DNA of 6,606 nucleotides, taken from contig JAADYY010000529.1 in the NCBI GenBank assembly GCA_010092805.1, forward strand, positions 1 to 6,606, given 5' to 3'. The translations under genes were made by a program, and so were the position numbers. Shown in pieces: positions 1-6,263 of the stretch (positions within the stretch are counted from its first letter, which is position 1; every line of letters starts with the position of its first letter). This stretch comes from Chloroflexota bacterium. GTDB lineage: Bacteria > Chloroflexota > Anaerolineae > Aggregatilineales > Phototrophicaceae. The notes below the pieces were generated by a model. That model saw only the letters and a list, made by a program, of their open reading frames with translations, searched no databases and had not been told where the DNA came from.

Positions 1-37
1 CGCGGCGGAGGAGATCCAAATGTAAAATGTAGTTGGA

Positions 38-1255
38 TTACTCCGCAATCCGATCCGCCGCGGCCAGCACATCTTTGAGCACAGGTTTGCCCGCAAAGTA
101 AAGCACTTCACCCGGAACATCGCGGAGCTTCTCTGATGCCAGATTGACACGTTCATACACCAACAGCAGCAGATTGTGACATTGCGCCGCGCGCACCTTG
201 GCGATTTTGCGGCGCAGGTACTCCGGGTGCCAGAAACCAACGATCTCGATGAGCGCCCGGCGGCCATCGCGCTTGTGAGTGAGTGCGAAATCTGGGATCA
301 TGACCGTATCGCCAAGCAGCAGCACCTCATCCTCGCGTGTGAGCAGCCACTGACCACGCTTATCACCGAATTTGTCAGCGAATTCGGCAGCAAAATCTGC
401 CTCAAGGCGGCTGTCGTAATCGCCGCTGGCGCGAAAATGCGATTGCAGTGGCGTTGTGTGATCAAGCCGATACTCCAATGTTTGATCAAATTGTGGTGGG
501 CGAACGGTAGCAGTCATTTGCCAGCGGTCGCTGAGGAACAGCGCGGGCAAAAATGCCGCGAACTGCCGACCGTAGCGCGTCGTCGCTTTGACGAACGGCG
601 AAATCGGCCCGTCGAGCTGCACGTGATAGCCCGATGGCGTGAGCGGCTGCGCCCAGAACATCAGCTTGAACAGCTTCAGGTAACGCCAGAAATCCTTGTA
701 GTTGTCATGGATTTCGACCTCCATCGCGTCTGACCAGTAGAGCGCTGCACGCAGACGTTCCAGATTGTAGCGTGCGATCAGCGCGATGGGTGTCCAGTCA
801 GGGCCGGGGTCGGTGAGCAGATATTCACTGGGGCGGTCGGCGAACAGCGTCGCTTCGATTTGAGCCAGGCTGACGTTCAATTCGGCGGCCACCGCCGCAA
901 TCCGATCTGCGCGTGTCTGTGGATGGAACAGATCACGGGTTGCGAACGCTGGCCCATCTGCGAATAGGCGCTCGCGGAGTTCGGGCGGCGCAATCGGCGT
1001 GAACGGCGGCGCGAAATCTGCATTGTCCTTGAGCACTTTCACCAGCCCACGAATGATATTGTAATCGGTGCGGTCGGCTTCGTAGTTGGTGAGCGCTGCC
1101 TCGAAGGCGCGCTGCGGCTGCGTGCGATGTTGGTGGAACAGCGCGATCAGGTCGGCGGCGGTCTGCTGCCAATGGTCTGTCTCGCGGAGCTGCGTCACAT
1201 ACAGCCGATCCCCGCGACGGCGTAGATAAGGGCGGATCAATTCACTGGTGAGCAT
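38..1255 (-). CDS. bax1: Bax1-type nuclease (DUF790 family), partner of XPB helicase
   Basis: A 405-residue protein of the DUF790/Bax1 family, the structure-specific endonuclease that binds archaeal XPB and cuts DNA beside the unwound site. The N-terminus (MLTSELIRPYLRRRGDR) fits the family's usual opening, which supports the ATG at 1253-1255. A DYNIIRGLVKVL segment at residues 64-75 is also family-like. The nuclease core is C-terminal: E285 in LEADFAAEF, D322 in IPDF, and E337 in ALIEIVGFW, followed by HPEYLRRKIAKV (343-354), giving a PD-(D/E)xK-like fold in which the usual lysine position is V339; K350 may stand in for it. No membrane segment or signal peptide is seen, so it should be cytoplasmic. 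The gene starts 18 nt after the XPB stop codon, with no strong Shine-Dalgarno sequence, suggesting translation coupled to XPB. The family call is firm from sequence style and from the XPB neighbour. The catalytic residues are my reading, without an alignment. Confidence 0.9.
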   Translation of the reverse strand: MLTSELIRPYLRRRGDRLYVTQLRETDHWQQTAADLIALFHQHRTQPQRAFEAALTNYEADRTDYNIIRGLVKVLKDNADFAPPFTPIAPPELRERLFADGPAFATRDLFHPQTRADRIAAVAAELNVSLAQIEATLFADRPSEYLLTDPGPDWTPIALIARYNLERLRAALYWSDAMEVEIHDNYKDFWRYLKLFKLMFWAQPLTPSGYHVQLDGPISPFVKATTRYGRQFAAFLPALFLSDRWQMTATVRPPQFDQTLEYRLDHTTPLQSHFRASGDYDSRLEADFAAEFADKFGDKRGQWLLTREDEVLLLGDTVMIPDFALTHKRDGRRALIEIVGFWHPEYLRRKIAKVRAAQCHNLLLLVYERVNLASEKLRDVPGEVLYFAGKPVLKDVLAAADRIAE

Positions 1256-1273
1256 GATTTGGTTAGCCGGATT

Positions 1274-2641
1274 TCATTGCTGGCGGACGCGCCGCCGCGC
1301 CTGATTCTCTTCGATGGTTCCGCGCGCGATCACCTCAAACAGCACCGCCTGACGATTGCCAACCTTGCGCAGCACCCGTCCCAACCGCTGCACATACTCG
1401 CGCGTGCTGGCCGTGCCGCCCAGCACAATCGCCACTTTCGCCTCCGGGACATCCACGCCCTCATTGAGCACCCGCGATGTGACAATCGCTGGGTAGGTGC
1501 CACTGCGAAACCGGTCGAGGGTTTGTTTACGTTCGGCAGCTTTCGTCTCATGGGTGATCACGGGGATGAGGTGCTGTTTGGCGATGGTGTAAGCGGCGAT
1601 GTTGTGCTCTGTGAAGATCAGGATGTGCTCGTGAGCGTATTCGCGCAGCAGCTTATCGAGCGTGGCGAGTTTACCCGAGCAGGTCGCCAGCAGCCGCTGG
1701 ATGCGCTGCCGGGCGAGGAAGGCGCGCCGGGCTTCCGGCTCAATCGCGCCCAGGCGCATCAATTCCAGCAGCCAATTCGGCCCGTGTGTGCGCGGCAGGT
1801 TGCGTGCGCGAAAGAAGCTGCTGTAAATTGCAAAATCCTGATCGTAGAGTGTCTGCTCATTGGGTGTCAGATCGATGCGAAGGCGCTCTGTGCGATACTG
1901 TGCCAGACGTGTGCCCACCAGATCGTCGATGCGCAGTTCGTAGACAATCGGCCCAATCAGGTCGGCGACGCGCCAACGACCATCGACCTGCTCGTGATCT
2001 TCGGGATAGGTTGCAGTCAAGCCCAGACGATACAGCGCGGGCGACATCAGCGCGGTTTCGCCCCAACTCGGCGCGGGCAGGTGATGCACTTCATCGAAGA
2101 TCAGCAGCTTGAAGGCATTGCCCTGCGCAGCCACCAGATCGCCCGCCGAATGATAGGTCGTCACGGTAATCGGCTTGATCAGTTTCTCGCCGCCGTAATA
2201 CACGCCGATCTCCACCCCGAACGCATTGACGAGGCGGGCGTACCACTGATGCAGCAGGTCAATAGTTGGGGCGACAATCAAGCTGGAACACCCCGCCCGC
2301 TGAATCGCGTGGATGGCGACAAAGGTTTTGCCTGCACCAGTTGGCAAAATGATGCTGCCGCGTCGCTCAGCCGTCTCCCACGCACGGAGCGCCGCAGTTT
2401 GGTAGTCGTGCGGGCTGCGCGCGTCGTCCAGGCGCAGCGTCAAGCGATCCCAACGCGGGACGCGGTCACGGATCGAGGAGTCGCTGGGGAGTTCGCGCAG
2501 CCATTGGCGCACATGCCGATAGTGATGCGCCTCGCAACGCCACCGCGCTTTTACCCAGCGGAATGATCGATGAACGGTGGCCGCTTCATCCACATCGTAG
2601 AGGATGAGCGTACCACCGTCGAAAACAAGCGCACCTCTCAT
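1274..2641 (-). CDS. xpb: XPB-family superfamily 2 DNA helicase
   Basis: ATP-dependent 3'-5' DNA helicase of the XPB/Rad25 family, which in complex with Bax1 is thought to open DNA for damage incision. Numbering from ATG 2641 (455 aa): a short N-terminal region (1-75) where the damage-recognition domain would sit; PHDYQ Q-motif at 77-81; Walker A LPTGAGKT at 99-106; motif Ia IVAPT at 122-126; motif II DEVHH at 183-187; motif III LTAT at 208-211; an insertion at about 258-300 where XPB carries its thumb; motif IV ILIFTEHN at 340-347; motif V RVLNEGVDVPEAK at 390-402; motif VI QRLGRVLR at 418-425. The length matches archaeal XPB and lacks the eukaryotic extensions. The frame continues upstream to a TTG at 2672-2674, but a likely promoter places transcription start near that codon, so I prefer the ATG at 2639-2641. 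The RED motif after motif III is altered (LTATYPEDH). The gene precedes bax1 by 18 nt. The family is certain; the start is less so. Confidence 0.93.
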   Translation of the reverse strand: MRGALVFDGGTLILYDVDEAATVHRSFRWVKARWRCEAHHYRHVRQWLRELPSDSSIRDRVPRWDRLTLRLDDARSPHDYQTAALRAWETAERRGSIILPTGAGKTFVAIHAIQRAGCSSLIVAPTIDLLHQWYARLVNAFGVEIGVYYGGEKLIKPITVTTYHSAGDLVAAQGNAFKLLIFDEVHHLPAPSWGETALMSPALYRLGLTATYPEDHEQVDGRWRVADLIGPIVYELRIDDLVGTRLAQYRTERLRIDLTPNEQTLYDQDFAIYSSFFRARNLPRTHGPNWLLELMRLGAIEPEARRAFLARQRIQRLLATCSGKLATLDKLLREYAHEHILIFTEHNIAAYTIAKQHLIPVITHETKAAERKQTLDRFRSGTYPAIVTSRVLNEGVDVPEAKVAIVLGGTASTREYVQRLGRVLRKVGNRQAVLFEVIARGTIEENQARRRVRQQ

Positions 2642-2680
2642 GGACGGCTCAACCGGATGCAAACCAGCATTCAACCGCCC

Positions 2681-2709
2681 ATTATGGCGTGATTAACGCG
2701 CGAACGCAA
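2681..2709 (-). promoter_or_regulatory. candidate sigma70-type promoter of the xpb-bax1 pair
   Basis: On the minus strand TTGCGT (2709-2704) is followed after exactly 17 nt by CATAAT (2686-2681), 3/6 and 5/6 matches to the -35 and -10 consensus. Transcription would begin near 2674, leaving a leader of about 33 nt before the ATG at 2641. No convincing terminator lies between the upstream membrane gene's stop (2732) and this site, so read-through from the upstream genes is also possible. Seen by eye only. Confidence 0.45.
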
Positions 2710-2731
2710 GTTCTAGCTGCTGGCGACTTCG

Positions 2732-4258
2732 CTACGCACCAGTGCCCAGCAGCAGCACCAACACCAGCGAGAGCAGCAGCGTGAGCGTCCAGAGCGCGGC
2801 GGCGGTGGGCGTCTGCTGCTGCGGTTGGGGCGGCTGATACCGTTTGTTGAGCGGGAGCGCGCGCTGACGAACGGGGTCGAAGCGTTCGGTCAGCCAGCGG
2901 AACGTCACGGCCAGGAACCCACCGTAGAGCATGTGGCCGATCAGCGATGGAAAATTGGCGGTGGCGGCGTCCAGGTTCCAGGCCAGCGAACCGCTCAGGA
3001 TCAGCGGCATGAGTGTCAACGGGCCGATGAACCACCAAACCAGGCCGAAAACGATCCCCCACGACAACGCCGAACCATAGGTGTGCACATTGCGCTGGAA
3101 CAGCAAGCCGTAGGTCGCGCCGATGATCGCGCTGATGCTCATGTGGACGACGAAGCCGACCAGCGCCGCGTTGCCACCGACAACGCCCGCGACAGAGGGC
3201 AGGGTGTTGGTCGCAACCATGACCAGGGTGAACGCTAGACCCCCCGTCACGCTGGCGATGATACCCAGGCCGAGCGCGCGCACATTGCGGGTGCCGGGGC
3301 CTTCGGGTTCACGGTTGAGCGGGTCGGAGTCCACAAACAGGATTTGGTAGGTGCGCACAATGAGCGCATAGCTCAAGCCGAGGATCAGGCCGTAGACAAT
3401 GTGCCCCACCAAACTGCCGAAGTTCTCCTGAGCCACGCCCAACGACCATTGCACACCCACGCCCAGGAAAACCGGCATGAGCGTCAGCGCCCCCAGAATC
3501 CACCAGATGAAACCGTAGGCGAAGCCCCAAGCGATGCTGGTGCCTAGCCCACGAATATCGGCCCGGAACAACACACCGAATGTCGCGCCGATAATCACGC
3601 TGATCAAGATGTGCAAAGCATACCCGGCATCAGCTGAATCGGTTTGCAGAATTTGCGCGACCAGCGGAAAGAACTGGACGCGGCTCATCCAACCACCGAA
3701 GACCAAACCGCCCAACAGCCCCGCCAGCGCACCGCTGACCGCCAGCCCCACGAACGTCAGGCCGATGTTGCGCAGGTTTTGCGGGTTGAGCTTTCCGGCG
3801 AACAGCGCCGCTAGCGTCAGGTAGATCAAGCCCATGGCGGCACCGAAACTGACCGCCAGCCCGGTCAGCAGCGGGAACGCATCTTGAGCCGCGCCAATCG
3901 TCCAGGTCACCGGCTGGCCGTTGAAGATTGGGAACAGCGTCAAGGGGCCAACGAACCACCACATCAAGCCAAACACCACGCCCCACATGATCCCCGCGCC
4001 GGGCGTGATCACGAGTTTGCCAAACGTCAGTGCGAAAATGATGCCAGTGAGTGTGCTAAGCACCAGATGGACAAGCAGATCGCCGGGAATGTCGCTCGCA
4101 GACATCAGCGGCGACACATTCTGGCTGGTCAGCAGCACCCAGTAAAGCAGCCCGGCGATGAGGCCCGCGGCTGCGCCGCAGGCTGCCCGGAGCACCGCCG
4201 GGGGCGCAAAATGGGTCTGAACTTGGAGATCACTGCCCGAGTAGGTCGTTGTACTCAT
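2732..4258 (-). CDS. Integral membrane protein with three tandem four-helix modules
   Basis: I do not recognise a named function. The 508-residue protein is almost entirely membrane-embedded. It consists of three tandem homologous modules (residues about 22-154, 165-308 and 325-460), each with four predicted helices, then a Pro/Gln-rich linker (475-485) and one last helix (487-505), making about 13 TM segments. Each module has a TM2 histidine (H64, H216, H372), a tryptophan pair before TM3's ALTL or PLTL motif (W100/W101, W252/W253, W408/W409), and W-x8-P-x8-W-x8-F spacing running into TM4. Modules 2 and 3 add a TM4 histidine in a GH pair (H286, H442); module 1 has L134 there. Basic loops between modules fit a cytoplasmic location. 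There is no signal peptide beyond TM1. The gene starts 27 nt after the NDH-2 stop codon, and NDH-2 itself carries a fourth copy of this module, so a shared function at the quinone/NADH step is likely but inferred. From memory, the topology recalls small four-helix DUF6789-like membrane proteins, which would need a profile search to confirm. Confidence 0.9.
   Translation of the reverse strand: MSTTTYSGSDLQVQTHFAPPAVLRAACGAAAGLIAGLLYWVLLTSQNVSPLMSASDIPGDLLVHLVLSTLTGIIFALTFGKLVITPGAGIMWGVVFGLMWWFVGPLTLFPIFNGQPVTWTIGAAQDAFPLLTGLAVSFGAAMGLIYLTLAALFAGKLNPQNLRNIGLTFVGLAVSGALAGLLGGLVFGGWMSRVQFFPLVAQILQTDSADAGYALHILISVIIGATFGVLFRADIRGLGTSIAWGFAYGFIWWILGALTLMPVFLGVGVQWSLGVAQENFGSLVGHIVYGLILGLSYALIVRTYQILFVDSDPLNREPEGPGTRNVRALGLGIIASVTGGLAFTLVMVATNTLPSVAGVVGGNAALVGFVVHMSISAIIGATYGLLFQRNVHTYGSALSWGIVFGLVWWFIGPLTLMPLILSGSLAWNLDAATANFPSLIGHMLYGGFLAVTFRWLTERFDPVRQRALPLNKRYQPPQPQQQTPTAAALWTLTLLLSLVLVLLLGTGA
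2879..3286 (-). repeat. Membrane module copy 3 of the 508-residue protein
   Basis: Residues about 325-460. Landmarks are H372, W409, P418, W427, F436 and second histidine H442 in SLIGHMLYG. Similarity to copy 1 is still visible in the DNA: bases from 3021 and from 3945 match at roughly three quarters of positions over about 44 nt by eye, as expected for internal duplication. Confidence 0.8.
3335..3766 (-). repeat. Membrane module copy 2 of the 508-residue protein
   Basis: Residues about 165-308. Landmarks are H216, W253, P262, W271, F280 and the second histidine H286 in SLVGHIVYG. TM3 reads WWILGALTLMP, so the GP of copies 1 and 3 is GA here. It ends in a long polar loop (309-326) rich in acidic and basic residues. 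Confidence 0.8.
3797..4195 (-). repeat. Membrane module copy 1 of the 508-residue protein
   Basis: Residues about 22-154. Landmarks are H64 in TM2, W101, P110, W119 and F128. The TM4 position that carries His in copies 2 and 3 is L134, so this copy has only one of the two histidines. Its TM3 motif WWFVGPLTLFP is closer to copy 3 than to copy 2. Confidence 0.8.
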
Positions 4259-4269
4259 GGATGGAGGTG

Positions 4270-4274
4270 CTCCT
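4270..4274 (-). promoter_or_regulatory. Shine-Dalgarno site of the 508-residue membrane protein
   Basis: AGGAG on the minus strand, 11 nt before the ATG at 4256-4258, in the 27-nt gap after the NDH-2 stop. It is slightly far from the start. A short dyad, GAGG-N4-CCTC (4264-4275), overlaps it and could weakly mask the site, although a 4-bp stem is marginal. Confidence 0.5.
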
Positions 4275-4285
4275 CTGCTGTTGGG

Positions 4286-6088
4286 CTAGTCTAAGACGGC
4301 GGGTTGATTATCTGCCACCCGGTCGGTGGGCTGTGCCGGTGGTGTCTGAGGTTGCAGCGTTGTTTGCAGCGACGCCAGATCGCGCGGGAAGAAGACATCC
4401 ACCACCCAATCGAGCAGCACGCGGATGCGTTTTTCCATCGTCGGCAGCTTGGAGATATAGATGCCGCGCCACATGAACCAGGCAAACAGCCCGGAGAACT
4501 TGAAGCCGCCGACTTCGGCGACCGCCGTCTGGTGGCCGATCACCGCCAGGGTTCCCTGCGAGCGGTGTGCGAACTGCTTCGTTGGCTGCCCATGCATCAA
4601 GGCATGGATGTTGTAGGCGAGGGTTTTGCCTTCGCGCTGCGCATACTGCGCGGTGGGTGGTGCGGTTTCACCCGTGATCACATCCGGGACGATGGCGTTG
4701 TCGCCGATGGCCCAGACATTCTCGTGACCACGTACCCGCAGCATCTCATCAACGATCACCGCGCCGCGCTTGTCCGTTTCCAGGCCGCAGAGTTGCAGCG
4801 CCGGGTTCGGGACATTGCCCGCCGTCCAGATCAGCGTGCGGGTCGGAATTACCTGATCCTCGCCGATTTTCAGGAAGTCGGGGCCAGCATCGGACGCGCG
4901 CGCATTTAAGATGAACTCGATGCCGCGTGCCTCCATTTTTTCCTGCGCGTAACGCCCCAGCGATTCGCTCAGTTCCGGCAGAACGCGATCCCGCGCATGA
5001 ATGAGGATCAGCCTGACCTCTTCAGGGTCAATGTTCGGGAAATACCAGAGCGAACCGCGCACCAGATCATTCAGGCTGCCGATCAACTCGATACCCGCGA
5101 AGCCGCCACCCACGACGACGAACGTCAGCAAGGTGCGGCGGTGTTCTGGATCGGGTTCGGTATCGGCGCGTTCGAGAATGTCGATGATGTGGTTGCGAAT
5201 ATCGACCGCATCGGTGAGTGATTTGAAAACAAAGGCGTTCGCTTCGATGTTCTTGTTGCCGAAGAAATTCGGCACTGAACCGAGTGCGAAGACCAGATGG
5301 GTGTAGTTCAAACTCGGTTCAGTGCTGACCCCGGTGGCAAAGCGCACAATCTGGTTTTCGAAATCGACGGCGGTCGGTTCGCCGCGCATCACACGCACGC
5401 GCTTGAAGAAGGTGCGCAGCGGTGGGGTGATGTGGCGCTCTTCGACGCCGCCGGATGTCACTTCCGATAGCATCGGCGTGAACAGCAGGTGATTCGTGTT
5501 GCTGACCAGCGCGATCTCGGTTTCTGGATGATCTTCGAAGTAGTGCTCAAGGTGCTGTGCCAATTCCACGCCAGCGAAGCCACCTCCCAGAATCACAATG
5601 CGATCTTGCACCTCGATGGGGGCTGGCGCTTCGTCTTCGATTTCGTCCAGGCTCAAGTTCGTCACCGAGAAAACCAGGCGGCAGCCGATGCCTAACAGCA
5701 CACCTTGCAGCATATAGGTCACGAGCGCCGGGAACAACGCCACCGCTTCTTCAACACGCCACTGCGGCCCACGCCCCATGACCAGCGGAATCAAGTTCAG
5801 CACCAGCAGCACCCACATCAGGACGCCGTAGACCAGCCCGGACATGGTGCTTTGGGCGTACCCATCATCCGAGCGCGTCGGGAAGACATAGGCATAAGTA
5901 GCGCCGATGCCCGCTCCTAGCACCAGATGGATGAGCCACGCGATAAGCAGGTCATCGCTGCCACCGAGCATGTTGATCGCGGATTGCCCGATTAGGATCG
6001 TTGCTGCCACCCCACTGAGTAAGGCGGTCAGGATGCCGATAATCGAGCCGATGATGATCTGACGGATGCGATAGTTATTGTTCGTCAT
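4286..6088 (-). CDS. ndh: Type II NADH:quinone oxidoreductase with N-terminal membrane domain
   Basis: Flavoprotein that passes electrons from NADH to membrane quinone without pumping protons, at the cytoplasmic face. Of its 600 residues, about 160-580 form a standard NDH-2: first dinucleotide fold for FAD, VILGGGFAGVE (165-175); second fold for NADH, VVVGGGFAGIE (324-334, with E334 closing the strand); FAD-binding VWAIGD (458-463, D463); the AQYAQR quinone-site motif (480-485); and an amphipathic C-terminal region with FAWFMWRGIYISKLP (535-549) and DWVVDVFFPRD (560-570). Before this, residues 8-141 form a four-helix membrane domain (TMs about 11-33, 48-69, 82-104, 119-140), which a canonical monotopic NDH-2 lacks. 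An even helix number and a basic N-terminus keep the catalytic part in the cytoplasm. An acidic linker (147-160) joins the two parts. The ATG at 6086-6088 has a strong ribosome site. The gene lies first in a likely operon with the triple-module membrane protein. Confidence 0.95.
   Translation of the reverse strand: MTNNNYRIRQIIIGSIIGILTALLSGVAATILIGQSAINMLGGSDDLLIAWLIHLVLGAGIGATYAYVFPTRSDDGYAQSTMSGLVYGVLMWVLLVLNLIPLVMGRGPQWRVEEAVALFPALVTYMLQGVLLGIGCRLVFSVTNLSLDEIEDEAPAPIEVQDRIVILGGGFAGVELAQHLEHYFEDHPETEIALVSNTNHLLFTPMLSEVTSGGVEERHITPPLRTFFKRVRVMRGEPTAVDFENQIVRFATGVSTEPSLNYTHLVFALGSVPNFFGNKNIEANAFVFKSLTDAVDIRNHIIDILERADTEPDPEHRRTLLTFVVVGGGFAGIELIGSLNDLVRGSLWYFPNIDPEEVRLILIHARDRVLPELSESLGRYAQEKMEARGIEFILNARASDAGPDFLKIGEDQVIPTRTLIWTAGNVPNPALQLCGLETDKRGAVIVDEMLRVRGHENVWAIGDNAIVPDVITGETAPPTAQYAQREGKTLAYNIHALMHGQPTKQFAHRSQGTLAVIGHQTAVAEVGGFKFSGLFAWFMWRGIYISKLPTMEKRIRVLLDWVVDVFFPRDLASLQTTLQPQTPPAQPTDRVADNQPAVLD
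5666..6067 (-). repeat. Fourth membrane module copy, fused to NDH-2
   Basis: Residues about 8-141 of the NDH-2. It aligns with the three modules of the next gene: H54 in WLIHLVLGAGIGATYA, W92, P101, W110 and F119, with the same nine-residue steps from W92 onward. It has one extra residue between TM2 and TM3, a single W in place of WW, and Y125 where copies 2 and 3 have the TM4 histidine. Confidence 0.75.
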
Positions 6089-6092
6089 TTTC

Positions 6093-6099
6093 CCTCCTT
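6093..6099 (-). promoter_or_regulatory. Strong Shine-Dalgarno site of ndh
   Basis: AAGGAGG on the minus strand, followed by GAAA and then the ATG (6088-6086). The near-perfect anti-16S match, 4 nt from the start, fixes the start codon and indicates efficient translation. It is clearly stronger than the sites of the other genes here. Confidence 0.85.
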
Positions 6100-6146
6100 C
6101 CGGATTGATGCTGACTGTTATACCTTACATAGATCTTGCGCCTTGT

Positions 6147-6166
6147 GGTGACGCCGGTGAGTCACC
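6147..6166. repeat. Inverted repeat GGTGAC-N8-GTCACC
   Basis: Perfect 6-bp arms (6147-6152 and 6161-6166) around an 8-nt centre. If ndh is transcribed from the TATAAT at 6220-6225, this lies in its 5' leader and could form a small hairpin or bind a dimeric regulator. No match to a named operator is claimed. Confidence 0.45.
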
Positions 6167-6219
6167 CGTGCGGGCGGCCACTGCCCAGAAACAACCTATG
6201 CCAGTCGCCCGCGAGGCGG

Positions 6220-6225
6220 ATTATA
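6220..6225 (-). promoter_or_regulatory. Candidate -10 box of the ndh promoter
   Basis: A perfect TATAAT on the minus strand. At 17-nt spacing the -35 position reads GAATGT, a poor match, so use of this promoter may need an activator or another sigma factor. The spacer contains the 8-bp palindrome GGCGCGCC (6226-6233), and GTGT-N3-ACAC (6234-6244) lies at the spacer/-35 edge. The predicted leader would be about 125 nt. Confidence 0.45.
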
Positions 6226-6263
6226 GGCGCGCCGTGTACAACACATTCGCAAATGATACCCTG

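Noticed and set aside
10..25. GGAGGAG followed by ATG on the plus strand near the left edge
   Set aside because: The ATG at 20-22 is followed directly by TAA, so it cannot encode a protein; the Shine-Dalgarno-like string is coincidental.
176..733. A 185-codon plus-strand frame inside bax1
   Set aside because: It is the complement of the Bax1 nuclease region, with no motif and no convincing ribosome site.
1259..2566. A 435-codon open frame on the plus strand, antisense to XPB
   Set aside because: It overlaps almost the whole XPB gene, whose helicase motifs are unmistakable. The plus-strand translation has no recognisable domain and is rich in Arg, Gln, His and Ala, as expected from the complement of a GC-rich gene.
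2677..2700. Short dyads (CGCC-N6-GGCG and GCGT-N5-ACGC) after the membrane gene as a terminator
   Set aside because: Stems are only 4 bp, with no T-run on the minus strand. They overlap the candidate promoter and do not support termination.
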